Below are positions 9,376 through 16,840 of a stretch of DNA of 64,000 nt, in pieces. The DNA is taken from the NCBI RefSeq assembly GCF_001426265.1, contig NZ_LMDG01000012.1:186001-250000 (forward strand), written 5' to 3'. Source of the DNA: Rhizobium sp. Root1220. GTDB lineage: Bacteria; Pseudomonadota; Alphaproteobacteria; Rhizobiales; Rhizobiaceae. Below the pieces are notes generated by a model that worked only from the letters and a program-made list of their open reading frames with translations, was not told the origin of the DNA and did no database searches. The first letter of the stretch is position 1, and the number at the start of each line of letters is the position of its first letter. The translations under genes and the position numbers were made by a program.

Positions 9376-10512
9376 TCATGTCGCGAAAATGAGCAGGAAA
9401 TACGCACCAAACAGCACGAGATGAACCGCACCCTGCATCAGGTGGGTCCGGCCGCTTGCAAAGGTGATGATGCTGACGGAAAGCGTCAATATAAGGAGCA
9501 CTGAATCTGTGCGTCCCAGCCCGAGCACGATCGGGTGACCGGTAATATGGCTGAGGGCCAGCATTGCGGGAACCGTCAATCCGATGGTCGAGAGAACCGA
9601 GCCGAGAAAGATGTTTACCGATCGCTGCAGGTGGTTGGCGACGGAGGCGCGCACGGCGCTTATGGCTTCGGGCGTGGCAACGAGCACCGCCATGACGACA
9701 CCGCCGAGCGCAGCGGGAGCATGCAACGTTTCGATGAAGTAGTCCACCGGTGGCGCAAGCTGTTCGACGAGAAAGACGACGAGCGCCATGTAGCAAAGTA
9801 AGAGGACGACGGACAGCCACAGCGGATCGTCATGTACACCGGTCCTGGCAGCTGCATATTCGCCGCCGGTCTCGTCAACAAAGAAACCGCGGTGGCGACC
9901 TGTTTGGAGCGCGAGGAACACGCTGTACAGTCCGACCGATATGAAGATCAAGATGTTTTGCTGGGCCGTCGAGTAGGCAGGCGCATCCGCGGGATGGGAG
10001 AAATTGGGCATGATCATGCTCAACGTCGCCAGAGGAACGATCACGCCGAGATAGGCATTGGCGCCCTGCAGGTTGTGACGCTGCTCGGGCCGCCGCCAGC
10101 CGCCCACAAGCAATGACAGACCGACCATGCCGTTGAGGATGATCATCACGACCGCGAACAGCGTGTCGCGTACGAGCGTGGGATTGTTTTCGCCATGCGT
10201 CATAACCGCGGATATTGCCATCACCTCGATAGACGTGATTGACAGCGTCAGAATGAGCGTGCCGTACGGCTCCCCAAGCCGTTCAGCGAGGTGTTCGGCA
10301 TGCCGTACGACCGATAGTGCTGAACCGAGAACGACCGAGAACAGCCACACGAAGATCAAGGCCAGCCAGAATGGGTGGGCGAATTGACCAAGAAGCACGT
10401 CGCCGTAGATCAGAAACGCTATGCTGGTAATAATGCTGACGCCGAGAAAACGTTCGCGACGCACTAGCCGGGAGGCGCCGGGGCGAGGCGGCGTAACCGA
10501 GTTGGCCGTCAT
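9376..10512 (-). CDS. chaA: ChaA-type calcium(sodium)/proton antiporter
   Basis: 378 residues with about 11 hydrophobic segments. Two repeated acidic helices characteristic of the Ca2+:cation antiporter family are visible: GEPYGTLILTLSITSIEVMA near residue 80 and ATPEAISAVRASVANHLQ near residue 260, the latter followed by NIFLGSVLSTIGLTVPA. The predicted role is export of Ca2+ or Na+ in exchange for protons at the inner membrane. GGAGGGACG precedes ATG 10512. The gene lies 27 bp after a 48-residue exported ORF and seems to belong to a four-gene cluster with an MliC-like protein and DedA. Confidence 0.85.
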   Translation of the reverse strand: MTANSVTPPRPGASRLVRRERFLGVSIITSIAFLIYGDVLLGQFAHPFWLALIFVWLFSVVLGSALSVVRHAEHLAERLGEPYGTLILTLSITSIEVMAISAVMTHGENNPTLVRDTLFAVVMIILNGMVGLSLLVGGWRRPEQRHNLQGANAYLGVIVPLATLSMIMPNFSHPADAPAYSTAQQNILIFISVGLYSVFLALQTGRHRGFFVDETGGEYAAARTGVHDDPLWLSVVLLLCYMALVVFLVEQLAPPVDYFIETLHAPAALGGVVMAVLVATPEAISAVRASVANHLQRSVNIFLGSVLSTIGLTVPAMLALSHITGHPIVLGLGRTDSVLLILTLSVSIITFASGRTHLMQGAVHLVLFGAYFLLIFAT

Positions 10513-10539
10513 TTCATCGTCCCTCCGCGTTCATTTGGT

Positions 10540-10686
10540 TCACCATTTCTGGCAAAACTCCGCTATCCATTGCACGGTTTGGGATCCCCTGAGCCTACCT
10601 ATATTGGCGGCCGTGACGCGCGCCGGTGCCATTCCGGCTGCAGACAGCAGGCATGCCAGGATGGCCGAGAGCGTAGCTTTGCGCAT
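10540..10686 (-). CDS. Putative 48-residue exported protein
   Basis: A short frame begins 4 bp after the stop of the MliC-like gene. The product has a clear signal-peptide shape: MRKATLSAILACLLSAAG, then MAPARVTAA with a possible Ala-x-Ala cleavage site near residue 26, leaving a mature peptide of about 22 residues that ends in WIAEFCQKW. I know no family for it. Its position exactly between two genes on the same strand and the hydrophobic core argue that it is real; the weak ribosome site and small size argue for caution. It would be missed by annotation with a normal length cut-off. Confidence 0.5.
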   Translation of the reverse strand: MRKATLSAILACLLSAAGMAPARVTAANIGRLRGSQTVQWIAEFCQKW

Positions 10687-10690
10687 CGTT

Positions 10691-10999
10691 CTAGTCGGCC
10701 TGGCAGATGATTGCGGAGCTGCCGCGCGTCAACGTAGCGCTTCTGCCTTTGATCCAGAATTCGGTACCGGCGCCGGCGTAGCGACTGCCGTCTGCCGAGA
10801 CGGCCAAAGGCAAGGTGTAGGTCTTGCCTGATCCCGCAAAAACAAGCCGGGCCTTGCCGGAGGGATCGTTGGGCGGGCTGAAATGAACCATCAGCCGTGA
10901 GCCGTTCGCGCAAGTGTACTTGACATCGGTGGCGAAGGCGTCGAGGGGCGCAACGGAAATCACGAGAACTCCAGCGCAAACAATTATCTTTCCATGCAT
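10691..10999 (-). CDS. MliC-like periplasmic protein (c-type lysozyme inhibitor family)
   Basis: 102 residues. A signal peptide (MHGKIIVCAGVLVISVAP, cleaved after AFA) precedes a domain with the MliC pattern: YTCANGSRLMVHF, then SADGSRYAGAGTEFWIKG and SATLTRGS, with the paired cysteines at the start and end of the domain. MliC proteins bind and block c-type lysozymes; some periplasmic relatives have unknown roles. No lipobox Cys is seen after the signal, so it is probably soluble. ATG 10999 is chosen because AGAGG lies about 9 bases upstream; ATG 11008 has that motif directly adjacent and is less likely. Confidence 0.75.
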   Translation of the reverse strand: MHGKIIVCAGVLVISVAPLDAFATDVKYTCANGSRLMVHFSPPNDPSGKARLVFAGSGKTYTLPLAVSADGSRYAGAGTEFWIKGRSATLTRGSSAIICQAD

Positions 11000-11409
11000 T
11001 TTGGCCATCCTCTGAACGACGGAGATTGGCTTCGGGGCCAAAGCTCCAAATTGACTCGTTCTTGCTGACCTTAGTTGTTGCCGCGGATTACGGCGTAGTC
11101 AATCCGGCGCGAAATGCGCTCGAGAAGGTTATGCGGAATGCGTGAGCTTGTTGTGAGGTAGCTGCTAGCTGGGAACTTGTCATTGAACGCGGCCAATCAA
11201 AGTCACGGCGGTGACGTGCGGCTTGGCAGAGAATTGAATAGTTCCATAATCTATCTTATCCGATTGGTGTTTGTGTGGGCGTGGGTTCAGGGATGAAGTG
11301 CGACGCGACTTGCGATAGATGCCGATGGGTTGTCGCTCGCAAGGAAGAAACACTCGTTTCCTTCCGGGCAAAGCGCGCTACAATTACCGGGATAGCCGGA
11401 GCTGTTGCC
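11000..11409. other. Intergenic region between divergent MliC-like and DUF4864 genes
   Basis: About 410 bp without a convincing gene. It must hold both outward promoters. The only structure noted is the short inverted repeat GTCAC-GGCG-GTGAC near 11202-11215. I cannot assign a regulator to it. Confidence 0.4.
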
Positions 11410-11838
11410 ATGCGCGCCTTTTTCGCCGTTGTTATCCTGTCTGCCGCGTCGCTTGTTTGTCTTCCCACCGTTCGTGCCGAAGATCCAGTCGATGCGACAC
11501 GCTCGATGATCGAGAAGCAAATCAATGCCTTCCTGCGCGATGACGCTGACGCGGCATATGCCTTTGCGGCACCGGGCATCAAGGCGCTCTATCCTGACAA
11601 GAACGTCTTCTTCGCGATGGTGAAGAGAAGCTACGAACCGGTCTATCATCCCGGCAACTACGCCTTCGGCCGCAGCCGGTCTATCGACAACGGCGCAATG
11701 ATCTACCATGAGGTGCTGATCAGCGGTCGTGACGGTAAGGATTGGACGGCGATCTACCAGCTGATGCGTCAGCCTGACGGCGGCTATAAGATCAATGGTG
11801 TTCAGATCGTGCCGAATGCCGACAGCAAAGGCATCTGA
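11410..11838 (+). CDS. DUF4864 family exported protein
   Basis: 142 residues from ATG 11410, which has GGAG 8 bases upstream; a longer frame from 11275 starts with Cys/Arg-rich sequence that does not look coding. The N-terminus is a signal peptide (MRAFFAVVILSAASLVCLP, cleaved near VRAED). The mature part has the DUF4864 pattern: a helix IEKQINAFLRDDADAAYAFA, then PDKNVFFAMVKRSY and YEPVYHPGNYAFG, then a beta-rich end DWTAIYQLMRQPDGGYKI. The fold is probably NTF2-like; no function is known to me. It stands alone. Confidence 0.8.
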   Translation: MRAFFAVVILSAASLVCLPTVRAEDPVDATRSMIEKQINAFLRDDADAAYAFAAPGIKALYPDKNVFFAMVKRSYEPVYHPGNYAFGRSRSIDNGAMIYHEVLISGRDGKDWTAIYQLMRQPDGGYKINGVQIVPNADSKGI

Positions 11839-11921
11839 AAGCCTCGTGGCCACTGATATCTAAAGGAGGCACGATCAGAAGAGCCTCAGGCCTCTATCCA
11901 ATTGGCAAGAGCGGTCCCACT

Positions 11922-13055
11922 CTATTTCACCGGCTCAATATCACCCCGCACCCATTCTTCTTGTGTCTCCGCCATGAAGTCGGAAAACCTGCCTTCGGCG
12001 ATCGCCTTGCGGATGCCCTGCATAAGGTCCTGATAATAGGAGAGATTGTTCCAGGAGAGCAGCATTCCCCCAAGCGCCTCGTTGGAGCGAACGAGATGGT
12101 GCAGATAGGCACGCGAATAGTCCCGCGACGCGGGGCAGCTCGACTGCTCGTCCAGCGGCCGCATGTCCTCGGCGTGGCGCGCGTTGCGGATATTGACCCT
12201 GCCGCGGCGCGTGAAAGCCAGCCCATGACGACCTGAGCGGGTCGGCATCACACAGTCGAACATGTCGATGCCGCGAGCGACGGATTTCAGGATATCGTCC
12301 GGTGTCCCGACCCCCATGAGGTAGCGGGGCTTTTCGGTCGGCAGAACCGGAAGCGTCTCCTCGAGCATCTTCAGCATCACATCCTGCGGCTCGCCCACAG
12401 CCAGGCCGCCGACGGCATAACCCTTGAGGTCCAGCTCAGTTAGCGCTTCTGCGGAACGGATACGCAGCGACGGCACGTCACCACCCTGCACTATTCCGAA
12501 CATCGCCTTGCCCTGTTGATTGCCGAAGGCCACTTTGCAGCGCTCGGCCCAACGCAGCGACATTTCCATGGCCCGCTCGATTTCGCGCGGCTCGGCCGGA
12601 AGCGCCACGCATTCATCGAGCTGCATCTGGATGTCGGAACCGAGAAGGCCCTGGATCTCGATAGAGCGCTCCGGCGACATGTGATGAAGGCTACCGTCGA
12701 CATGCGATTTGAATGTCACGCCCTGCTCGTCGAGTTTGCGCAGACCGGAGAGAGACATGACCTGAAAACCGCCCGAATCCGTCAGGATCGGGTGTTGCCA
12801 GCGGATGAGATTGTGAAGTCCGCCGAGCCGTGCGACGCGTTCTGCCGTCGGACGCAGCATCAGGTGGTAGGTGTTGCCGAGGATGATGTCCGCGCCGGTA
12901 TCGCGCACCTGATCGAGATACATCGCCTTCACCGTGCCGACCGTGCCGACCGGCATGAAAGCGGGTGTGCGGATCGTGCCCCGCGGCATGGAAACCTCGC
13001 CAAGGCGGGCTCCGGCGTCGGTCTTCTGAAGAGTGAACTGGAAGTTCTCGGTCAT
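11922..13055 (-). CDS. tgt: tRNA-guanine transglycosylase
   Basis: 377 residues. The enzyme replaces guanine at position 34 of tRNA Asp/Asn/His/Tyr with preQ1. The catalytic residues are in place: Asp93 in [12 protein letters not shown] as general acid/base and Asp267 in [14 protein letters not shown] as nucleophile, with GGLAVGE in between. The structural zinc site is degraded: where family members have C-x-C-x2-C and a later His, this protein has S305-S-C307-P-A-S310 and Asn336, so only one of four ligands remains. The start codon directly abuts the queA stop, making a queA-tgt operon for queuosine synthesis. Confidence 0.95.
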   Translation of the reverse strand: MTENFQFTLQKTDAGARLGEVSMPRGTIRTPAFMPVGTVGTVKAMYLDQVRDTGADIILGNTYHLMLRPTAERVARLGGLHNLIRWQHPILTDSGGFQVMSLSGLRKLDEQGVTFKSHVDGSLHHMSPERSIEIQGLLGSDIQMQLDECVALPAEPREIERAMEMSLRWAERCKVAFGNQQGKAMFGIVQGGDVPSLRIRSAEALTELDLKGYAVGGLAVGEPQDVMLKMLEETLPVLPTEKPRYLMGVGTPDDILKSVARGIDMFDCVMPTRSGRHGLAFTRRGRVNIRNARHAEDMRPLDEQSSCPASRDYSRAYLHHLVRSNEALGGMLLSWNNLSYYQDLMQGIRKAIAEGRFSDFMAETQEEWVRGDIEPVK

Positions 13056-14138
13056 CTAGTCTTTCCGGAAAAGAAGGCTCGCATCGCCATAGGAATAGAA
13101 GCGGTAGCCCGTGGAAATGGCATGCTTGTAAGCTGTATGCATGGTCTCGAAGCCGGCAAAGGCCGAAACCAGCATGAAAAGCGTCGATCGCGGCAGGTGG
13201 AAATTCGTCATCAGCATGTCGACGGCCTTGAAGCGATAGCCTGGCGTGATGAAGATACCGGTGGCGCCTGCCCAACCACGGATTTCGCCGCTATCTTGGG
13301 CGGCGCTTTCGATCAGTCTGAGGGATGTCGTGCCGACACAGATGATCCGTCCGCCCCTCGCCTTGACGGCGTTGAGCTTGGCGGCGGTTTCGCCGCTGAC
13401 ATAGCCGCTTTCGAGATGCATCTTGTGATTGTCGGTATCATCGGCCTTCACGGGCAGGAAGGTGCCGGCGCCGACATGTAGCGTCACGAAATGCCGTTCA
13501 ATCCCAGCTTTGTCCAAAGCATCGAAGAGTGTCGGAGTGAAATGCAACCCTGCGGTGGGAGCTGCGACAGCGCCCTCCTCCCGGGCGTAAATGGTCTGGT
13601 AATCGGAACGGTCGCGTTCGTCTTCCGCACGTTTTGCGGCGATGTAGGGCGGCAACGGTATGTGTCCGACGGAATGGATCGCTTCGTCCAACGCGGGTCC
13701 CGATAGATCGAAGGAGAGTGTCACCTCGCCGCCCTCGGCCTTTTCTTCGACCGTGCATTCGAGCTTTCCAAGCAGGCAGCTGCTGCCGCCGTGGCCAAAG
13801 GAGATGCGATCGCCGATCTTGATGCGCTTGCCGGGTTTGGCGAAGGCCTTCCACCGGTTTGCGCCGACCCGCATGTGCAGAGTCGCCGAAACCTGCTGGA
13901 TGCCGGCGCCATCGCGTTCGCGAACGCCTTCGAGTTGCGCGGGGATGACCTTGGTGTCATTGAAAACAAGCGCATCCCCTGCCCTCAGAAACGACGGTAG
14001 CTCACCGACGATATGATCAGACAACATCGCGTCAGCTGAAGGGGCGACGACGAGCAGGCGCGCGCTGTCGCGCGGCTCGGCTGGCCGCAGCGCGATCCGT
14101 TCATCCGGTAGGTCGAAGTCGAAAAGGTCTACGCGCAT
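13056..14138 (-). CDS. queA: S-adenosylmethionine:tRNA ribosyltransferase-isomerase
   Basis: 360 residues from ATG 14138 ([19 protein letters not shown] is the family's standard start; an upstream in-frame start at 14156 adds six atypical residues). QueA transfers and rearranges the ribosyl moiety of SAM onto preQ1-modified tRNA to make epoxyqueuosine. Family features are [15 protein letters not shown] near residue 65, [11 protein letters not shown] near residue 200, and [11 protein letters not shown]. It is followed without gap by tgt, whose product supplies its preQ1-tRNA substrate. Confidence 0.95.
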   Translation of the reverse strand: MRVDLFDFDLPDERIALRPAEPRDSARLLVVAPSADAMLSDHIVGELPSFLRAGDALVFNDTKVIPAQLEGVRERDGAGIQQVSATLHMRVGANRWKAFAKPGKRIKIGDRISFGHGGSSCLLGKLECTVEEKAEGGEVTLSFDLSGPALDEAIHSVGHIPLPPYIAAKRAEDERDRSDYQTIYAREEGAVAAPTAGLHFTPTLFDALDKAGIERHFVTLHVGAGTFLPVKADDTDNHKMHLESGYVSGETAAKLNAVKARGGRIICVGTTSLRLIESAAQDSGEIRGWAGATGIFITPGYRFKAVDMLMTNFHLPRSTLFMLVSAFAGFETMHTAYKHAISTGYRFYSYGDASLLFRKD

Positions 14139-14161
14139 GGAGCCAGTCCCAGTCAACGCGA

Positions 14162-14194
14162 AACCCGCCCCGCGCTTTCGCGCAAGGGCGGGTT
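14162..14194 (-). terminator. Stem-loop between ppiB and queA
   Basis: AACCCGCCC (14162-14170) and GGGCGGGTT (14186-14194) form a perfect 9-bp stem with a smaller GCGC hairpin inside the loop. Read on the minus strand it follows ppiB and is trailed by only TTTCGCG, so termination may be partial and some transcription may continue into queA-tgt. Confidence 0.55.
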
Positions 14195-14210
14195 CCAGCG
14201 GAAATCACAA

Positions 14211-14720
14211 TCAGACGTCAGCGGCAACCCGCATCGAGACGATCGAATCCGGATCGGCAACCGGTTCGCCCTTCTTGATGTTGTCGATGTTGTCCATGCC
14301 TTCGATGACCTGGCCCCATACGGAATACTGCTTGTTCAGCCAGGGGGAATCCGTGAAGCAGATGAAGAACTGCGAATTGGCAGAATTCGGGCTCTGCGAA
14401 CGGGCCATCGAGCAAGTACCACGAACGTGGCTGATTGCCGAGAATTCGGCCTTCAGGTCTGGCTTTTCAGAGCCGCCCATGCCGGCGCGACCCGGGTTGA
14501 AGCTTTCGCCGCCCTTCTTGCCGAACTTCACGTCACCCGTCTGGGCCATGAAGTCGTTGATGACGCGGTGGAAGACGACGCCGTCGTAGGCCTTCTCGCG
14601 GGCGAGTTCCTTGATACGGGCGACGTGTTCCGGCGCGACTTCCGGCAGAAGCTGGATAACGACCTTGCCCTTGGTCGTTTCCAGGATGATGGTGTTTTCC
14701 GGATCCTTGATCTCTGCCAT
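14211..14720 (-). CDS. ppiB: Cytoplasmic cyclophilin-type peptidyl-prolyl isomerase
   Basis: 169 residues with no signal peptide. Cyclophilin core motifs are visible: VVFHRVINDFMAQTGD with the catalytic Arg after FH, SQFFICF, and the loop around FSAISHVRGTCSMARS. It catalyses cis-trans isomerisation of prolyl bonds in the cytoplasm. It lies 23 bp after a paralogue with a signal peptide, so the pair probably arose by tandem duplication and is cotranscribed. Confidence 0.93.
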   Translation of the reverse strand: MAEIKDPENTIILETTKGKVVIQLLPEVAPEHVARIKELAREKAYDGVVFHRVINDFMAQTGDVKFGKKGGESFNPGRAGMGGSEKPDLKAEFSAISHVRGTCSMARSQSPNSANSQFFICFTDSPWLNKQYSVWGQVIEGMDNIDNIKKGEPVADPDSIVSMRVAADV

Positions 14721-14743
14721 TTTTTTCTCCTACTTCTTGAAAC

Positions 14744-15316
14744 TTACTTATTGCCGACGGTGACTTTAATCATCCGGTCGGGGTCGGTGACTTCACCGTT
14801 CTGACCTTCGCCGCGCTTGATCTTGTCGACGTTCTCCATCCCGGATACGACCTTGCCGACGACAGTGTACTGACCGTTCAGGAAGTCACCGTCAGCAAAC
14901 ATGATGAAGAACTGCGAATTGGCCGAGTTCGGATCCTGCGAGCGGGCCATGCCGACCGTGCCGCGTACAAAAGGGGTCTTGGAGAATTCGGCGGGAATGT
15001 CCGGCATATCGGAACCGCCCGTGCCGGCACGGCTCGCGTTGAAATTCTTCTCCATGTTGCCGTACTGCACGTCGCCCGTCTGTGCCATGAAGCCTTCAAT
15101 AACGCGATGGAAGGCCACGTTGTCATACGCACCCTTCTTCGCAAGTGCTTCGATCTGCGCAACGTGCTTCGGTGCGACGTCCGGCTCCAGCTGGATCACA
15201 ACCGGTCCGCTCTTCAACTGGATCGTTAGCATGTGGTCAGCCGGCTGTGCAAAAGCGTCGCCGGCAAACGAGGCGAGATAGAGCACGCCTGCAAATGCGA
15301 GATAAAAGAGTTTCAT
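14744..15316 (-). CDS. ppiA: Periplasmic cyclophilin-type peptidyl-prolyl isomerase
   Basis: 190 residues. The first 23 form a signal peptide (MKLFYLAFAGVLYLASF, cleaved after DAFA). The mature protein is a single cyclophilin domain with VAFHRVIEGFMAQTGD, VRGTVGMARS and SQFFIMFADG. It would assist folding of exported proteins. It is the first gene of the ppiA-ppiB pair and starts 26 bp after coaD, so coaD-ppiA-ppiB could be one transcript. Confidence 0.93.
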   Translation of the reverse strand: MKLFYLAFAGVLYLASFAGDAFAQPADHMLTIQLKSGPVVIQLEPDVAPKHVAQIEALAKKGAYDNVAFHRVIEGFMAQTGDVQYGNMEKNFNASRAGTGGSDMPDIPAEFSKTPFVRGTVGMARSQDPNSANSQFFIMFADGDFLNGQYTVVGKVVSGMENVDKIKRGEGQNGEVTDPDRMIKVTVGNK

Positions 15317-15342
15317 GTGAGCTCCATTGCGGCGAAAGGCGC

Positions 15343-15837
15343 CTAGGATTTGCGCTTGGATTGAAGGGCTTTCAAGACGGCTGTCGGCACAAATGCACTG
15401 ACGTCGCCTCCCATAGCCGCGATTTGGCGGACCAATGTGGCGGTTATGGGCCGCGAGGCCGTGCCGGCGGGTAAAAAGATGGTCTGGATATCAGATGCCA
15501 TCTGCCGGTTCATGCCCGCCATCTGCATCTCGTAGTCGAGATCGGTGCCATCGCGCAAACCTCGGATAAGCAACGTTGCGCCATGGGAGCGTGCTGCATC
15601 GACCACCAGATTGTCGAAGGCGACGACAGAAATATCGTTGGCCTTTTCCGGCAGCGCTTCCGCAAGCGATCTGCGGATCAGATCGGCCTTCTCGTCGAAA
15701 GAAAAAAGCGCTGTCTTTCCAGGGTGGATGCCGATCGCCACGATCACCCTCGAAGCGACATTCAGCGCCTGGATGAGAACATCCACGTGTCCGTTCGTGA
15801 TCGGGTCGAAGGATCCTGGATAAAAAGCTGTCGTCAT
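15343..15837 (-). CDS. coaD: Phosphopantetheine adenylyltransferase
   Basis: 164 residues from ATG 15837 ([17 protein letters not shown] is the family start). CoaD makes dephospho-CoA from 4'-phosphopantetheine and ATP, the penultimate step of CoA synthesis. The nucleotidyltransferase motif T-N-G-H is at residues 14-17, the [21 protein letters not shown] segment is in the middle, and [10 protein letters not shown] stands for the usual ISSTxIR motif. Length is typical. Confidence 0.95.
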   Translation of the reverse strand: MTTAFYPGSFDPITNGHVDVLIQALNVASRVIVAIGIHPGKTALFSFDEKADLIRRSLAEALPEKANDISVVAFDNLVVDAARSHGATLLIRGLRDGTDLDYEMQMAGMNRQMASDIQTIFLPAGTASRPITATLVRQIAAMGGDVSAFVPTAVLKALQSKRKS

Positions 15838-16015
15838 GTGCCCGGCCATTTGGTTCGACGCCTTTTGTCACGGATGATGGCTTGCCGCAAGTCATTTGCC
15901 CACGGCTGAACGGTGGATGAATGCGCCATTCAAGGCCGCTTCACCAGTGATCCTTACAAAGGAAATCGTCAACGCAGCTGATGTCATCCCGCATCGGCAT
16001 TCCCCGGAAGCAACC

Positions 16016-16234
16016 ATGCTCATCGTTCTTGTTGTTCTAGCCGTAGCGCTCTCGCTGGTCGCAGAATTTCTCTATGGCCATTTTCAGGACGGTCGGCAAC
16101 GTTGGGTGCGGCCCGCACTACAGCAACATCGTGCCCTAATAGCGCTTGCCGGCGGTGTGAAATTTAAACCGATTAGAGTTTCTGAACGCCAGATGAACGG
16201 GACATTCAAAGTCTCTTCAGACCGGGCTTGCTAA
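16016..16234 (+). CDS. Possible 72-residue single-pass membrane protein
   Basis: Low-confidence ORF in the gap right of coaD. From ATG 16016, with GGAAG 5 bases upstream, the product starts with a strong membrane helix (MLIVLVVLAVALSLVAEF) and continues with a basic tail of about 50 residues. No family is recognised. It lies 90 bp ahead of two further very small membrane-protein ORFs on the same strand. The tail composition is not clearly coding, so only the first part may be meaningful. Confidence 0.35.
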   Translation: MLIVLVVLAVALSLVAEFLYGHFQDGRQRWVRPALQQHRALIALAGGVKFKPIRVSERQMNGTFKVSSDRAC

Positions 16235-16324
16235 ACGACCGCTCAATATCCGAGGGAACCATTTCCCGAGGGATGCGTTCATCCAACCGAAGCGTAACGC
16301 GATACGCCGCACAAGGAAGATAAA

Positions 16325-16480
16325 ATGCCAAATAAGATTACCATGATCAACGCAGTCTGGATGGTAATGATGACCGGTATGCTTGCAGCGACTATCGCGC
16401 TCTACGATCAGAAAATTGATACGTCCAAAGTTTATGGCCCCTATGCGTCGGCCCGTGTCGCCGTAAGCAGCCAATACTGA
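16325..16480 (+). CDS. 51-residue putative membrane protein
   Basis: ATG 16325 has AAGGAAG 5 bases upstream, a good ribosome site. The product is one hydrophobic helix rich in Met (MINAVWMVMMTGMLAATIALY), with a lysine before it and a polar tail (DQKIDTSKVYGPYASAR). No family is recognised. It is followed 33 bp later by another tiny membrane ORF and then by an intrinsic terminator, which suggests a short bicistronic mRNA. Confidence 0.6.
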   Translation: MPNKITMINAVWMVMMTGMLAATIALYDQKIDTSKVYGPYASARVAVSSQY

Positions 16481-16513
16481 GGAATGTGACCGCAAAACCA
16501 CGGAGGATTGCCG

Positions 16514-16648
16514 ATGTTCACGATCTTGACTCTTCTTACCGCTCTGATCAGCGTGATGTTTATCGTGTCCGTGGCGTCCACCATCAGCGCTTTGCGTCGC
16601 GAAAGCGAAGACATGAAGAAATTCGAACACAAACGCAGCGTTTTCTGA
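16514..16648 (+). CDS. 44-residue putative membrane protein
   Basis: ATG 16514 is preceded by CGGAGG with 8-base spacing, one of the strongest ribosome sites in the window. The product is an N-terminal hydrophobic helix (MFTILTLLTALISVMFIVSV) followed by a charged helix (RRESEDMKKFEHKRSVF), an arrangement seen in small regulatory membrane proteins. No family is recognised. It ends 31 bp before a terminator at 16680, consistent with being the last gene of the small transcript. Confidence 0.6.
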   Translation: MFTILTLLTALISVMFIVSVASTISALRRESEDMKKFEHKRSVF

Positions 16649-16679
16649 ACGAGAGCAAACACGTTTCAGTACTACCTCA

Positions 16680-16707
16680 AGCCGGATGTTACGCCTCCGG
16701 CTTTTTT
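16680..16707 (+). terminator. Intrinsic terminator of the small membrane-protein transcript
   Basis: AGCCGGA (16680-16686) pairs with TCCGGCT (16696-16702) around a 9-nt loop, and the stem runs into a tract of T residues to 16707. It lies just downstream of the 44-residue ORF on the same strand. Confidence 0.8.
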
Positions 16708-16793
16708 GTGGGTTTGCAAGCGGATCTTCCAACCGATCATCAGCCGAGACGGTGCCCAATCAGTGGTCAAAACCAATCCCGCGTCGCGCAACA

Positions 16794-16818
16794 AAACGGG
16801 CGGAATAACCGCCCGTTT
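16794..16818. terminator. Terminator of gyrA
   Basis: AAACGGGCGG (16794-16803) and CCGCCCGTTT (16809-16818) form a perfect 10-bp stem with a 5-nt loop. On the minus strand it follows the gyrA stop and is trailed by TTTTGTTG, so it fits an intrinsic terminator for gyrA. Confidence 0.75.
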
Positions 16819-16840
16819 GCTGCATTGCCATTTTCTGCGT

